From: Nitrospira sp.
GTDB lineage: Bacteria > Nitrospirota > Nitrospiria > Nitrospirales > Nitrospiraceae
NCBI GenBank assembly: GCA_018242765.1
Contig: JAFEBH010000009.1
Coordinates: 62,001 to 126,000 of the forward strand
Length of the DNA: 64,000 nt
Reading direction: 5' to 3'
In this document: positions 26,576 through 36,138 of the stretch, piece by piece
Layout of the letters: each line of letters begins with the position of its first letter
How positions within the stretch are numbered: the first letter of the stretch is position 1
Notes under the pieces: generated by a model
Database searches by the model: none
What the model saw: the letters and a program-made list of their open reading frames with translations, nothing else
Told to the model about the DNA's origin: nothing
Program-made: the position numbers and the translations under genes

Positions 26576-27502
26576 TTACGGGGTCGGTTTTTTCTTGAGC
26601 GGGGGGTTCTTCAGCCGCTGAAGTTCAGCTTCCTGCTCGTCGACTTTTTTCCGCAGCGCCTTCATTTCTTCCTTAAAAGCCTGTAGCTCGGTGTCCTGCT
26701 TCACGACCGGTGGTGTTTGAGGGGAAACGGCTTGGAGTGGTGGAGACGGCGTCGTCACCACTGGGACCGGTTGCGGAGTTGGAGTGGGCGGTGGTGTGAG
26801 TAGTCTCGCCAAGAGTTGGTAATCGATGGCGAGCGACCGATCCTCTGATTTCCCGATCCAACTCGATCGATCATAGACCTCCGAACGAACGGCTCCCTCA
26901 GGCAAGAACGTCACTTCTCGGTCTCGGAGACCATCGGTGTCTGGGAGTGGGCGTGGCTCCTTTTGGCTTGCGGTGGCTTTCTTCCCTGGATAGTGGCGGT
27001 ATTGCGTCAGGAGGACATGCAGGGACAGGCCGTCGGCGAATAGATATCCAGCGGTCGTCTCTCGCTGTTGTGCGCCCTTTGTGGATGGTGCGACGAGCGA
27101 TGTGGCATAGATACGGAACCCAACTCGCTGGGTGGAGCTTGCTTGAGCCAGGGCAGCGGTGATATGTGGAGCGAGGAACGCAATATCATCCTCAGAGAAG
27201 GTTCGAATATCGTTCAAGTTTGTTGACTTCGCGGCTTTGCCGAGGAGCAAGAGGAATCCGGCCTTTTCCTTGGTGTGGATACCCCGTAAGACATCTGCAA
27301 CCGTCGTTTCCGACAGTTTGATGGGGTGCGAGGCCTGGAAGGAGTTGTCGGAGACAGTCTCGAGGAAGACTGATCCAAGAACGGTCTCCTGAATAGGAAC
27401 GGTTTGACGTGAGCCAGCGCAACCGTCTGTCAAGAGAGACAGACAGCCTAGCGTCAGCACGCTCATCATCGATGTGAACGAGGGAGGTGGTGTGTGATTC
27501 AT
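26576..27502 (-). CDS. Putative lipoprotein of unknown function
   Basis: A 308-residue protein starting MNHTPPPSFTSMMSVLTLGC with a hydrophobic signal and a lipobox-like end (LLTDGC, imperfect at the -2 and -3 residues). The middle is soluble and unrecognised. It is followed by a proline-rich linker (about 220-255) and a C-terminal coiled coil (ELQAFKEEMKALRKKVDEQE). It may be anchored to the membrane and contact partners by the coiled coil. The start at 27502 fits the signal peptide; the frame is open to 27574. Confidence 0.7.
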   Translation of the reverse strand: MNHTPPPSFTSMMSVLTLGCLSLLTDGCAGSRQTVPIQETVLGSVFLETVSDNSFQASHPIKLSETTVADVLRGIHTKEKAGFLLLLGKAAKSTNLNDIRTFSEDDIAFLAPHITAALAQASSTQRVGFRIYATSLVAPSTKGAQQRETTAGYLFADGLSLHVLLTQYRHYPGKKATASQKEPRPLPDTDGLRDREVTFLPEGAVRSEVYDRSSWIGKSEDRSLAIDYQLLARLLTPPPTPTPQPVPVVTTPSPPLQAVSPQTPPVVKQDTELQAFKEEMKALRKKVDEQEAELQRLKNPPLKKKPTP

Positions 27503-28180
27503 CGCGTTGTCTTGCTCGAGTGGGAGAACCTGTACGTAGTGTAGCAGGAAGCCTCGGTAAAAACAAAAATGCAACGGCTTGCCTTGTCACCGGGCAGCGG
27601 CTCTTCGCACGCAACCCGTATGGTTCGTTCTCTTCGCAGCGAGGTGTAGACCGTGACAGTGCTGTGCTGATCCTCTCATCCTGAACGAATGAAATCGAGA
27701 AAGGGGAAGAGCTTCTTAGGCTTGTCATGCTTGAGCGTTATTTTGCTGTCGGGTCGAATCGTCCAATGGCGGAGATGCTTATGCGGATGCCTGATCGCAG
27801 CGGGCATAGCGGATCGCCGATAATCCGGACCATCGAGAGCGCCATGTTTCGATGGGCTTCGCCTTCCTCATGAGGATCATCTTGGGAAAGAAGACAAAAT
27901 AGGTGTATTGCCGGGAGTGGTTTTCCTGCTTGGGTTTGCCGGGAATGATCTTGTCGATCGGCAGGAAGAGCCCTTGACGCGATAAGATCTAAATGTATAC
28001 AATAAAGAATACAATAAGGCGTTGCGCGAGGTTTTTGGTCTCGGGGTGTCAGTTGTCAGTAAATCCATTCTTAAATGGCGTTTCGCATCGAGGTCGAGTA
28101 TAAGAAGTATTCCTATGTTTTGACGCGCAAGCCATCATATGTTCAGCTGGCTTTCAGGCTCTGATGTTGGAAAGGAGGGG
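27503..28180. other. Long non-coding stretch upstream of the urea transporter
   Basis: No gene is recognisable in about 680 bp on either strand. It holds a promoter-like sequence with direct repeats at 27974-28017. It is the likely control region of urtABCDE. Confidence 0.5.
27974..28017 (+). promoter_or_regulatory. Promoter-like sequence with direct repeats upstream of urtA
   Basis: TTGACG at 27974-27979 and TACAAT at 27998-28003 are spaced by 18 nt, close to a sigma-70 promoter. The sequence ATACAATAA occurs twice (27997-28005, 28009-28017), so a repeated site overlaps the -10 region. Start of transcription would be about 345 nt before urtA, giving a long leader. Confidence 0.45.
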
Positions 28181-28351
28181 ATGTATCCGAGCATGGGCCA
28201 GGCAGGTCAGTCTGGTTTTGTGCACGAAATCGTGCTGAGAGAGCTCACGGGTGAAACACTGGTGCCTGCGCTGCTGGCCGGTCAGGACAAGGTTCGAGAA
28301 GAATGGCATCAACCGAACGTTTGCAACTCACGCATACAAATTAAGGAGTGA
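28181..28351 (+). CDS. Possible short ORF in the urtA leader
   Basis: A 56-codon frame (start MYPSMGQAGQSGFVHE) directly behind AAAGGAGGGG, ending 6 bp before the urtA start so that its last codons overlap the urtA ribosome site. No family is recognised. The site is very close to the ATG, and chance is possible. If translated, it could couple to or regulate urtA. Confidence 0.3.
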   Translation: MYPSMGQAGQSGFVHEIVLRELTGETLVPALLAGQDKVREEWHQPNVCNSRIQIKE

Positions 28352-28357
28352 TGCAAC

Positions 28358-29728
28358 ATGGACAAGAACTTGCCCCAAGATGTACAAGGCACCACAGAAA
28401 CAGTTCCCACCAGTGAGCAGGCTGGATCATCAAGAAGAGAGTTTCTTGGGCAGAGCGGGAGGGTCGCGGCCGGAATCGGCGTGGCGGCACTCTTAGGGAA
28501 TCTGGGCAACTACGCCCTGTCCTATGCAGCGGGTGGTCCTCCCATCAAGATCGGGGTGCTTCATTCGCTGAGCGGTACCATGGCGATCAGCGAAGTGTCG
28601 CTTCGCGACGTCGTGTTGATGGCGGTTGAGGAAATCAACAAGGCGGGCGGCGTGATGGGGCGACAGGTCGAAGCCAAGGTTGTCGATCCGGCCTCGAACT
28701 GGGACCTCTTTGCGGAAAAAGCCAAGCAGTTACTCCTCGAAGATAAAGTTTCGGTAGTCTTCGGTTGTTGGACTTCAGTGAGTCGAAAGTCCGTCTTGCC
28801 GGTCTTCGAAAAAAATAATGGATTGCTCTTCTATCCAGTCCAATACGAAGGGGAAGAGTGCTCCCGTAATGTCTTCTACACGGGGGCTGCGGTGAACCAG
28901 CAAGCGGCGCCGGCGGTCGAATATCTGATGAGTCCTGAAGGTGGAAACTACAAAAAATTCTATCTGCTCGGGACCGACTACGTCTATCCGCGCACGACGA
29001 ATAAGATTTTGCGCGCGATGCTGTTGGCTAAGAAGGTCCCGGCTGCCAATATCGAGGAAGAATACACACCGTTCCATCATCAGGATTATCAAACCATCTG
29101 CGGGAAAATTAAGAAGTTTGCCGCTGGCGGCGGTACGGCCGTGATCAGCACGATCAACGGAGATAGCAACGTCCCGTTCTATAAAGAATTCGGCAACCAG
29201 GGTTTGCGCGCAGAAGATGCCCCGATCATGGCGTTCAGTGTTGCGGAAGACGAACTGCGCGGCATGGATACCAGTGCGCTCGTCGGACACTTGGCGGCCT
29301 GGAACTACTACCAGAGCGTGGATACGCCACAAAACAAGAAGTTCGTGGCGAACTTTAAGGCCTATTGCAAGAAGAACAATCTGCCGGATGGTGAACACCG
29401 GGTGACGGACGATCCGATAGAAGCGGCATACTTCGGGGTCTATGTGTGGAAACAGGCCGTCGAAAAAGCCGGAGCAACCGACGTGGATAAGGTGCGTGCG
29501 GCCGTCTATAACCAGAAATTCCTCGCGCCGGGTGGGGAAATTATGATGGATTGTTGCAACCAGCATACGCACAAGCCCGTGCTGATCGGTGAAATTCTCA
29601 AAAATGGCCAATTCAAGGTTGTCCATCGATCCAAAGGGTTGGTCAAACCTGAACCCTGGAGCGAGTATACGAATCCTGAAAAGGGGTGTGATTGGATTAA
29701 GCATCAAGGGACATACCAAAAGACGTAA
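28358..29728 (+). CDS. urtA: Urea ABC transporter, substrate-binding protein UrtA
   Basis: Periplasmic binding protein that captures urea for the UrtBCDE permease. 456 residues. An N-terminal twin-arginine leader with [16 protein letters not shown] near residues 25-40 directs export of the folded protein. The mature part shows the Leu/Ile/Val-binding type I fold with KIGVLHSLSGTMAISE near residue 64, VFGCWTSVSRKSVLP, and NGLLFYPVQYEGEECS, all typical of UrtA. First gene of urtABCDE; a 150-bp gap with a perfect hairpin separates it from urtB. The same leader appears on UreB. Confidence 0.97.
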   Translation: MDKNLPQDVQGTTETVPTSEQAGSSRREFLGQSGRVAAGIGVAALLGNLGNYALSYAAGGPPIKIGVLHSLSGTMAISEVSLRDVVLMAVEEINKAGGVMGRQVEAKVVDPASNWDLFAEKAKQLLLEDKVSVVFGCWTSVSRKSVLPVFEKNNGLLFYPVQYEGEECSRNVFYTGAAVNQQAAPAVEYLMSPEGGNYKKFYLLGTDYVYPRTTNKILRAMLLAKKVPAANIEEEYTPFHHQDYQTICGKIKKFAAGGGTAVISTINGDSNVPFYKEFGNQGLRAEDAPIMAFSVAEDELRGMDTSALVGHLAAWNYYQSVDTPQNKKFVANFKAYCKKNNLPDGEHRVTDDPIEAAYFGVYVWKQAVEKAGATDVDKVRAAVYNQKFLAPGGEIMMDCCNQHTHKPVLIGEILKNGQFKVVHRSKGLVKPEPWSEYTNPEKGCDWIKHQGTYQKT

Positions 29729-29797
29729 GGTTGGGGTGCGGGCAGTATCCCTGTGCCACTGACTGTCGTGACGACGGACCTTGCCGGAAGCAAAAGA

Positions 29798-29828
29798 GCT
29801 GGAACTTGCCTTTGTTGCAAGTTCCAGC
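29798..29828 (+). promoter_or_regulatory. Perfect 12-bp hairpin between urtA and urtB
   Basis: GCTGGAACTTGC and GCAAGTTCCAGC pair perfectly around a 7-nt loop. No T-run follows. Such a structure after a binding-protein gene often shields the upstream mRNA from 3' decay or partly stops transcription, giving more UrtA than permease. Confidence 0.55.
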
Positions 29829-29879
29829 GTGCTGGCTGGCGAAGTCTTCTCACGAAGGTGACCGTAGGGAGGTTGTGTA

Positions 29880-31457
29880 ATGAGCCTGGCCAGCATCCCG
29901 AGAACCATCTGTGTCCTAGCAATAGCGTTGTGGCTCCTGCCCGGATTCGGTTCCCGCTCAGCGGTGGCGGCTGATCAGCCGGACCAATCTGCTCCCACGA
30001 CCTCTTCCTCCGTGAGCCCGATCGAACAAGCCCTGCTCGATATCAAAAGTGATGATGCGGCTGCTCGTAGCAACGCGGCTGCGTTCCTCATTGAGAAGGG
30101 AGACGCGAGCCTCATCCCCAAGCTGGATGAGATTCGGGCGGATGCCGATCGAGCGGTCAGGCTGGCCATCAAGCCCGTGATTGATTCGCTCAAAAACCAC
30201 GCAAATCTGACCAGTGAACAGGCGGATACCAGGCGTTCGGCCGCTGCCGATTTGGTGGGCACGGGACGGCCGGAGGCCATTACATGGCTAGAGGATGCTG
30301 CGGCTAAGGAGCAAGTCTGGTGGGTCAAATATACGATGGAGGAGTCAGCCCAGCTGATCCAGCTTCGGTCTGACGATCCCACCGCCAAATTGTCCGCCGT
30401 CAAGAAACTCGGAGAGCTGAGAAGTCAGAACGGGCTGTCGGTACTTAAGGAGTTGCTGGAAGCGGGGACGCAAAGCGGAGCGACCGATCAGCAGAGAGCC
30501 GTGGCGGACTCGGCCCAAGTTTCGATCGGACAGATTGATTCGTGGAGCTGGTGGGCCGGCACCATCGAGACACTCTTTCGGGGCATCAGTCTCAGTTCCA
30601 TTTTGTTGATCATGTCGCTCGGCCTGGCCATTGTCTTTGGCTTGATGGGTGTCATCAACATGGCCCATGGCGAATTGATGATGGTGGGAGCCTATGCCAC
30701 CTTCGTCACGCAACAGGCGTTCCTCGCATGGTTTTCCCCGGAGAACTTCGATTGGTATTTCCCCGTCGCATTGCCCGTCGCCTTCCTGTCGGCAGCCCTG
30801 TTCGGATTGGTGCTTGAAGCCACGGTGATTCGATTTCTCTATGGACGATTACTCGAGACACTGCTCGCGACCTGGGGCGTGAGCTTGATCTTGATGCAGG
30901 CCGCCCGTGTGTACTTTGGAGATTTGACCGCGGTCATTGCGCCTCAAGCGTTGCGCGGTGGCGCTCAGGTCATGGTGGGGGTGTATCTGCCGTACAATCG
31001 GATCTTTATCATTGTCTTGTCGATCGTCTGTGTCCTCGGCATCTACTTCCTGCTCTTCCGATCGAATCTCGGGGTTCGAGTGAGGGCCGTCACGCAAAAT
31101 CGTAACATGAGCGCCTGTCTCGGGATCCCGACGAGAAAGGTCGATTCGTACACGTTTGCCTTCGCGTCGGGATTGGCCGGTGTCGCTGGGTGGGCGCTTA
31201 CGATGGTGGGGAATGTCGATCCAGGGCTTGGGCAAAATTATATTGTCGATGCGTTCATGGTCGTGGTGACGGGAGGGGTCGGCAAACTGGCCGGAACGAT
31301 TTGGGCGTCCTTGGGAATTGGAGGACTCAATAAATTCATTGAACCGGTCAGCGGTGCCGTCTACGGAAAGGTCTTCATCTTGGTCGGTGTGATTTTATTC
31401 CTGCAGTGGCGGCCGCAGGGCCTCTTTGCCGCGAAAGGACGCAACGCCGATGCCTGA
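29880..31457 (+). CDS. urtB: Urea ABC transporter, permease UrtB
   Basis: Inner-membrane permease half of the urea importer. 525 residues: signal-like N-terminus, a soluble periplasmic domain of about 180 residues made of HEAT-like helical repeats (EQALLDIKSDDAAARSNAA), and then a LivH-type membrane domain from about residue 230 with LAIVFGLMGVINMAHGELMM. The long N-terminal domain is normal for UrtB. Its stop overlaps urtC by 8 bp. Confidence 0.96.
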   Translation: MSLASIPRTICVLAIALWLLPGFGSRSAVAADQPDQSAPTTSSSVSPIEQALLDIKSDDAAARSNAAAFLIEKGDASLIPKLDEIRADADRAVRLAIKPVIDSLKNHANLTSEQADTRRSAAADLVGTGRPEAITWLEDAAAKEQVWWVKYTMEESAQLIQLRSDDPTAKLSAVKKLGELRSQNGLSVLKELLEAGTQSGATDQQRAVADSAQVSIGQIDSWSWWAGTIETLFRGISLSSILLIMSLGLAIVFGLMGVINMAHGELMMVGAYATFVTQQAFLAWFSPENFDWYFPVALPVAFLSAALFGLVLEATVIRFLYGRLLETLLATWGVSLILMQAARVYFGDLTAVIAPQALRGGAQVMVGVYLPYNRIFIIVLSIVCVLGIYFLLFRSNLGVRVRAVTQNRNMSACLGIPTRKVDSYTFAFASGLAGVAGWALTMVGNVDPGLGQNYIVDAFMVVVTGGVGKLAGTIWASLGIGGLNKFIEPVSGAVYGKVFILVGVILFLQWRPQGLFAAKGRNADA

Positions 31458-32583
31458 ACAAGTCGTATCTCAGCAGGACAGCCGAGAAACGTTGTCATTT
31501 TATGCTGTCGGCATCTTGTTCCTGATCGTCGTTCCGCTGTTGAATATCTTGCCTTCCGAAGATTCGTGGCTGCATCTTAGCGACTTTCGCCTCAACCAAT
31601 TCGGCAAGTTTTTGGCCTTTGCCATTCTCGCCCTTGGGCTGGATTTGATTTGGGGCTATTGTGGTGTCCTCAGTATGGGCCAGGGTGTATTTTTCGGGTT
31701 CGGTGCTTATTGTATGGGGATGTATCTGACGTTGCAGATCGGGAAGGAAAGCGTCTATGGGAGCGAACTCCCCGACTTCATGGTCTGGACACAGGTGAAG
31801 GAGCTCCCGTTCTTCTGGTACCCGTTCAAAAGCTTTCTGGGTGGTTTCTTAGGAGCCATTCTCGTTCCGGTGATCTTCGCGACCATCTTTGGTTTTCTTG
31901 CGTTTCGCAGCAGAATCAAGGGTGTGTACTTTGCCATTATCACACAGGCCTTAGCGTTTGCGGCCTGGCTGGTCTTCAATCGGAATGAGACCAGGCTTGG
32001 TGGAACCAATGGACTGACGGATTTTAAACAGCTGTTGGGCTACCGGCTGTCCGACCCATCGACACAACGAGGACTGTATCTCATTACGGTCATTGCCTTG
32101 ATCGCCTCCTATCTGCTGTGTCGTTGGATCGTCGCATCACGAGCCGGAAAAGTCTTGATCGCGATACGAGACAGCGAATCGCGCGTGACCTTTTCCGGAT
32201 ATACCCCTTGGATGTTCAAGCTCTTTGTATTTGTCGTGGCGGCCGGACTCGCAGGACTTGCAGGGATGCTCTATGTTCCCCAGGTCGGCATTATTACCCC
32301 GGCGCAGATCGGGGTCCTGCCATCGCTGGAAGTGGTGATCTGGGTGGCGGTCGGAGGGCGCGGGACGCTGATCGGGGCGATCTTGGGCGCGGTGGCGGTC
32401 AACTACGGCCGCAGCGTCTTGACCAACTACTTTCCGGAGGCCTGGCCGTTTATCCTCGGTGGGCTGTTCGTGGTGGTCGTGACGATGTTCCCCGATGGGC
32501 TTGTCGGGATGATCAGGAAATTGACCGATCGAAAGAAGACTCCTGCCCCATTGATCAAAGCTGAAGGGAGTACGGCGGCGTGA
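31450..32583 (+). CDS. urtC: Urea ABC transporter, permease UrtC
   Basis: Second membrane subunit of the urea importer, LivM type, 377 residues from the ATG at 31450. It has about ten membrane helices, with the conserved LDLIWGYCGVLSMGQGVFFG near residue 66 and RNETRLGGTNGLTDF near residue 178. The chosen ATG overlaps urtB by 8 bp; an upstream TTG in the same frame is less likely. Overlaps urtD by 4 bp. Confidence 0.96.
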   Translation: MPEQVVSQQDSRETLSFYAVGILFLIVVPLLNILPSEDSWLHLSDFRLNQFGKFLAFAILALGLDLIWGYCGVLSMGQGVFFGFGAYCMGMYLTLQIGKESVYGSELPDFMVWTQVKELPFFWYPFKSFLGGFLGAILVPVIFATIFGFLAFRSRIKGVYFAIITQALAFAAWLVFNRNETRLGGTNGLTDFKQLLGYRLSDPSTQRGLYLITVIALIASYLLCRWIVASRAGKVLIAIRDSESRVTFSGYTPWMFKLFVFVVAAGLAGLAGMLYVPQVGIITPAQIGVLPSLEVVIWVAVGGRGTLIGAILGAVAVNYGRSVLTNYFPEAWPFILGGLFVVVVTMFPDGLVGMIRKLTDRKKTPAPLIKAEGSTAA

Positions 32584-33344
32584 CGGACGATAATCTGATC
32601 CTCAACTGTGAAAACGTCGTCATGGATTACGACGGGTTCAAGGCGCTGAATAACTGCAACTTTAGCGTCCGCTATAACGAGTTGCGCGTCGTCATCGGCC
32701 CGAACGGCGCAGGCAAGACCACACTGCTCGATGTCATTTGTGGGAAAACCAGACCGACTTCCGGGAAGGTGATGTTCGGCAAGGGGACGAATCTGGTCGG
32801 AAAAAATGCGGAGGACATCACCAAGCTCGGCGTCGGCCGAAAATTTCAAGCGCCGTCGATCTATGGCAATCTGTCTGTCTGGCAAAACTTGGATCTGTCG
32901 ATCAAGCGCGCGAGCAAGGGAGTCTTTCCGACGTTGATGGGACGATCTTCACCGGCGGAACGGGAACGGATCGAGGAGACGCTGGAGACCATCGGATTAA
33001 CGAATCATGCGCATGATCGCGCCGGGTCGTTATCCCACGGGCAGAAGCAGTGGCTGGAGATCGGCATGGTGATTTTGCAAGATCCATCGCTGCTGTTGGT
33101 CGATGAGCCGGTCGCAGGGATGAGCGATAAGGAAACGGAGCAAACCGGTCAATTGCTGACGAAGCTTTCCGAAAAACAGGCGATCGTCGTGATCGAGCAT
33201 GACATGGACTTCGTGCGACAGATTGCAAAGGTCGTCACGGTCTTGGCTGAAGGAACGGTTATTTGCGAGGGGACGGTGGAGACTGTGCAGGCGAACGACC
33301 GCGTACGGGAAATCTACTTAGGACGGGCCACAGTCGCGCATTGA
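32580..33344 (+). CDS. urtD: Urea ABC transporter, ATPase UrtD
   Basis: LivG-type ATPase, 254 residues. Walker A is VIGPNGAGKTTLLDVI, the signature is LSHGQKQWLEIGM, Walker B is LLLVDEPVAGM, and the switch His is in VVIEHDMDFVR. GTG start overlapping urtC. It powers urea import with UrtE. Confidence 0.97.
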   Translation: MTDDNLILNCENVVMDYDGFKALNNCNFSVRYNELRVVIGPNGAGKTTLLDVICGKTRPTSGKVMFGKGTNLVGKNAEDITKLGVGRKFQAPSIYGNLSVWQNLDLSIKRASKGVFPTLMGRSSPAERERIEETLETIGLTNHAHDRAGSLSHGQKQWLEIGMVILQDPSLLLVDEPVAGMSDKETEQTGQLLTKLSEKQAIVVIEHDMDFVRQIAKVVTVLAEGTVICEGTVETVQANDRVREIYLGRATVAH

Positions 33345-33358
33345 GCGGGGAAGGGAAC

Positions 33359-34102
33359 GTGTCACCTATGGCGCCAGACACACAGCCGATGACGCTGGTT
33401 CTCGAGAACGTCAACGCGTACTACGGCGAGAGCCATATCCTCAGAAACGTCTCCTTCTCAATTGAGCCGGGCGAGGTGGTCTGTCTGATGGGCAGGAACG
33501 GAGTCGGTAAAACGACCACGCTGAAGACGCTGACGGGCTTGCTCCCGGTTCGTTCCGGGAAAATCACGTTTAACGGAAAAGATATTACGCATGACAAGAC
33601 GGATCGTCGGGCTAAGGTGGGGCTTGCCTATGTGCCGCAAGGCCGGGAGATCATCCCCCACTTGACCGTCTATCAGAACCTACAGCTCGGCTACTGGAAT
33701 CGTTCCGCCATCGGCGGGGATGTGTCAGAAAAGGAAGCGTTCGACGAGGTTTATCACCTTTTCCCCAAGTTGACGCAGATTCTCAACCGGCCTGGTGGTG
33801 TGCTCAGTGGAGGTGAGCAGCAACAGTTGGCGATTGGCCGAGCCATCTTATCCAGCCCGAAACTTCTTTTGTTGGATGAGCCTACCGAAGGTATTCAGCC
33901 GTCAATTGTCGATCAAATCGAGGACGTGATCATTGGGTTCAAACAGTCACGCCGGTTTGCCATTCTGTTGGTGGAACAGGGACTCCATTTTGCGGCGCGA
34001 TTGGCTGAGAAGTATGTGGTAATGGCCAAGGGGGCTGTGAAAGCGCAAGGAAAGAGCCACGAACTGAACGCCGACATGGTCAGGCAGCACCTGACCGTGT
34101 AG
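33359..34102 (+). CDS. urtE: Urea ABC transporter, ATPase UrtE
   Basis: LivF-type ATPase, 247 residues from the GTG at 33359, which has GGGAAGGGAAC just upstream (an ATG three codons later is possible). Walker A is LMGRNGVGKTTTLKTL, the signature is LSGGEQQQLAIGRAI, and Walker B is LLLLDEPTEGIQ. The segment VNAYYGESHILRNVS at the N-terminus is typical of UrtE. Ends the transporter operon. Confidence 0.96.
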   Translation: MSPMAPDTQPMTLVLENVNAYYGESHILRNVSFSIEPGEVVCLMGRNGVGKTTTLKTLTGLLPVRSGKITFNGKDITHDKTDRRAKVGLAYVPQGREIIPHLTVYQNLQLGYWNRSAIGGDVSEKEAFDEVYHLFPKLTQILNRPGGVLSGGEQQQLAIGRAILSSPKLLLLDEPTEGIQPSIVDQIEDVIIGFKQSRRFAILLVEQGLHFAARLAEKYVVMAKGAVKAQGKSHELNADMVRQHLTV

Positions 34103-34676
34103 AGGCAACTGCGGTCATTCGATGCTGCAGGCGCATTGTCCTCGATGGGTTTTCCCACGTTGAGATGATCCAGACATTCGTTCCATGCTGCAGTAGAGTT
34201 TCAAGAATTGCCTTAAGCGTCGGTTCTCCTCCAACTCTTTTTTATTCTTCTTGGGAAAGCTGTGCAGGCCGATAAGGGACATCTCGCTGGAGGTATGGCA
34301 GGCCTCCCTGCTCGTATGCACGTGAAGCGGGTCGCAGGTGCTGTCTCGGGGACGATTCAAGATCGTGAATCATAAACGCGATGGACCGTTCAGTGAGAAA
34401 GTTCAGGCTTATGGAAAGACAACAATTATTTCCACATACAGCATCCTGTCTACGGATTGTGCACTCCCTCTGTGGAAGAAGTGGAGGCAGGGGAAAGATG
34501 TGGTGTCTGAGAGCAAAGAGGATTTGAAATTTTTGATAAATTCCGCTACTGTACCGGCTACGTTGTTGTATCGGGCTATTTGTTAGAAGATTCCGTTATT
34601 CGGGTATGTGCTCCGTGCAGGGCTGGTTGCTTGCAGTGGATACGGTTATCCATGATTGGGCTTCCCTCAGCATTGT
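34103..34676. other. Non-coding stretch between urtE and the nickel permease
   Basis: Short open frames exist on both strands (34115-34360 minus, 34338-34586 plus), but none has a ribosome site, family motif or sensible composition. One minus frame holds a charged helix pattern (KKNKKELEENRRLRQ) that could be a transposase relic, with weak support. The stretch separates the transporter from the urease genes. Confidence 0.45.
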
Positions 34677-35384
34677 ATGCATGAAACGGAGTTATTGACC
34701 TTACTCGGGGTCGGTTTCCTTCTCGGGCTGCGACATGCCCTGGATACCGACCATCTTGCGGCGGTGTCGACCGTGCTTGCTGAGCGACCCTCGCTCCTGG
34801 CATCCGGAGCCGTCGGATTGTGGTGGGGTATCGGCCACACTTTGACGCTGCTGCTCGTCGGATCAGTCGTCCTCGCCTGGGGACTGCATATTCCTGAAAA
34901 ATTCGAACTCATCGCCGAATCAGGCGTCGCGCTCTTATTGATCATCCTCGGTGGAACACTGGCCAGAAAACTCTATCGCGAACGATGGCATGTGCACAGC
35001 CATCATCATGATGGCGAGCGACATGTCCATTTTCATAGCCATCAACGGCAAGACGGTCACGCGCATCGGCATTGGATGGCGGACTCGATTCGCCCGCTCT
35101 GTATCGGCATGGCGCACGGGCTGGCCGGATCAGCGGCATTGATGCTGATGATTCTCGCGACGACGACCGATCTGATTTCCGGGCTTCTGTCAATCCTGAT
35201 CTTCGGCATCGGTTCGATTATGGGCATGATGATGATCGGTTTGACGATCAGTCTTCCCGTCATTTACTCCCGTTCGATTGATCGTCGACTATTCATGGGT
35301 GTGCAAGGGGTGGCCAGTCTCGCCAGCGTTTCAGTTGGCCTTTGGATGTTGGTTACGTTGGCCTTGTCGGCTACGGGGCACTGA
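34677..35384 (+). CDS. NicO/UreH-type nickel (cobalt) permease
   Basis: A 235-residue inner-membrane protein with about six helices. The metal motif HALDTDHLAAVSTV sits in the first helix region near residue 18. A cytoplasmic or periplasmic loop is very His-rich (VHSHHHDGERHVHFHSH near residue 102). MAHGLAGSAALMLMI is another conserved motif. Such permeases supply Ni for urease or hydrogenase. Its place 290 bp before ureA strongly suggests nickel for urease. ATG at 34677 preferred over 34656. Confidence 0.88.
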   Translation: MHETELLTLLGVGFLLGLRHALDTDHLAAVSTVLAERPSLLASGAVGLWWGIGHTLTLLLVGSVVLAWGLHIPEKFELIAESGVALLLIILGGTLARKLYRERWHVHSHHHDGERHVHFHSHQRQDGHAHRHWMADSIRPLCIGMAHGLAGSAALMLMILATTTDLISGLLSILIFGIGSIMGMMMIGLTISLPVIYSRSIDRRLFMGVQGVASLASVSVGLWMLVTLALSATGH

Positions 35385-35675
35385 ACCCCTGAGCACACAA
35401 ACGCTGGCGCGGCGCGAAGTATTGTGAGTTCGGGTCTGATACATCACTGGCTGATATTAGCTCCGGAGGCAGGAGTGCTGGTGTTGGTGTCCTAATAGGG
35501 CTGTAATAAACAGAGTTGAAGCGCAATTTGTCATTGATATTTTTGTTGGCCTTGTGTAGTTAGTCACCCGAATCTGTTAATTGCAGTATGCTTGTGTGCG
35601 AACTGGTTGCTTATAAAGGATTCTTATGTGTGTCTTAAGGTCGGAACCAATCCCATCTGCTAGAGAGGAGGAACT

Positions 35676-35978
35676 ATGCGTTTAAGTCCGAGAGAACAAG
35701 ATAAACTGATGATTTACGTGGCGGCGCAGCTCGCGGCCGATCGTAAGAGGCGCGGCCTTAGGCTCAACCATCCAGAGGCGGTCGCATACATGACGGCTGC
35801 CGTATTGGAAGGAATTCGTGACGGCAAGACCGTGGCTGAATTGATGACCTACGGCACGCAGTTGCTGTCGCGTAAAGATGTTATGCCTGGTGTACCGGAG
35901 ATGATCCGTGACTTTCAGGTTGAGGGGACGTTCCCAGATGGAACCAAACTGGTGACTGTTCATAACCCTATCCCCTAG
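35676..35978 (+). CDS. ureA: Urease gamma subunit UreA
   Basis: Structural subunit of urease, 100 residues (normal length). Starts [20 protein letters not shown] and ends VTVHNPIP, both diagnostic. A strong GAGAGGAGGAACT ribosome site precedes it. The 290-bp region upstream of it is AT-richer and holds no gene; it is a likely promoter region. No signal sequence is present, in contrast to UreB. Confidence 0.97.
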   Translation: MRLSPREQDKLMIYVAAQLAADRKRRGLRLNHPEAVAYMTAAVLEGIRDGKTVAELMTYGTQLLSRKDVMPGVPEMIRDFQVEGTFPDGTKLVTVHNPIP

Positions 35979-36138
35979 ATGTGGAGCGGATTGTTGGTTT
36001 AAGGAAAGTTTAGGGGTCAGAGATGAAGCGCTCATATGGGGAAATCGTGAAAACTGTTTGTATGTTCTGGTGACACAAGAGCGGGGGATTGAGCGTGAGT
36101 TGTCGGTACCGCACATCAGGATGAAAAGGAGTGAAAAA

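Noticed and set aside
28300..28340. Sigma-54 promoter (TGGCAT...TTGCA) before urtA
   Set aside because: The spacing between GG and GC is 16 nt instead of 10.
28775..29908. 377-codon open frame on the minus strand opposite urtA
   Set aside because: It is a shadow of urtA: no ribosome site, composition rich in R, H and Q, and urtA on the plus strand is certain.
34115..34360. Minus-strand frame with a charged helix like an IS3 OrfA end
   Set aside because: No start site, no helix-turn-helix, no second transposase frame and no inverted ends nearby.
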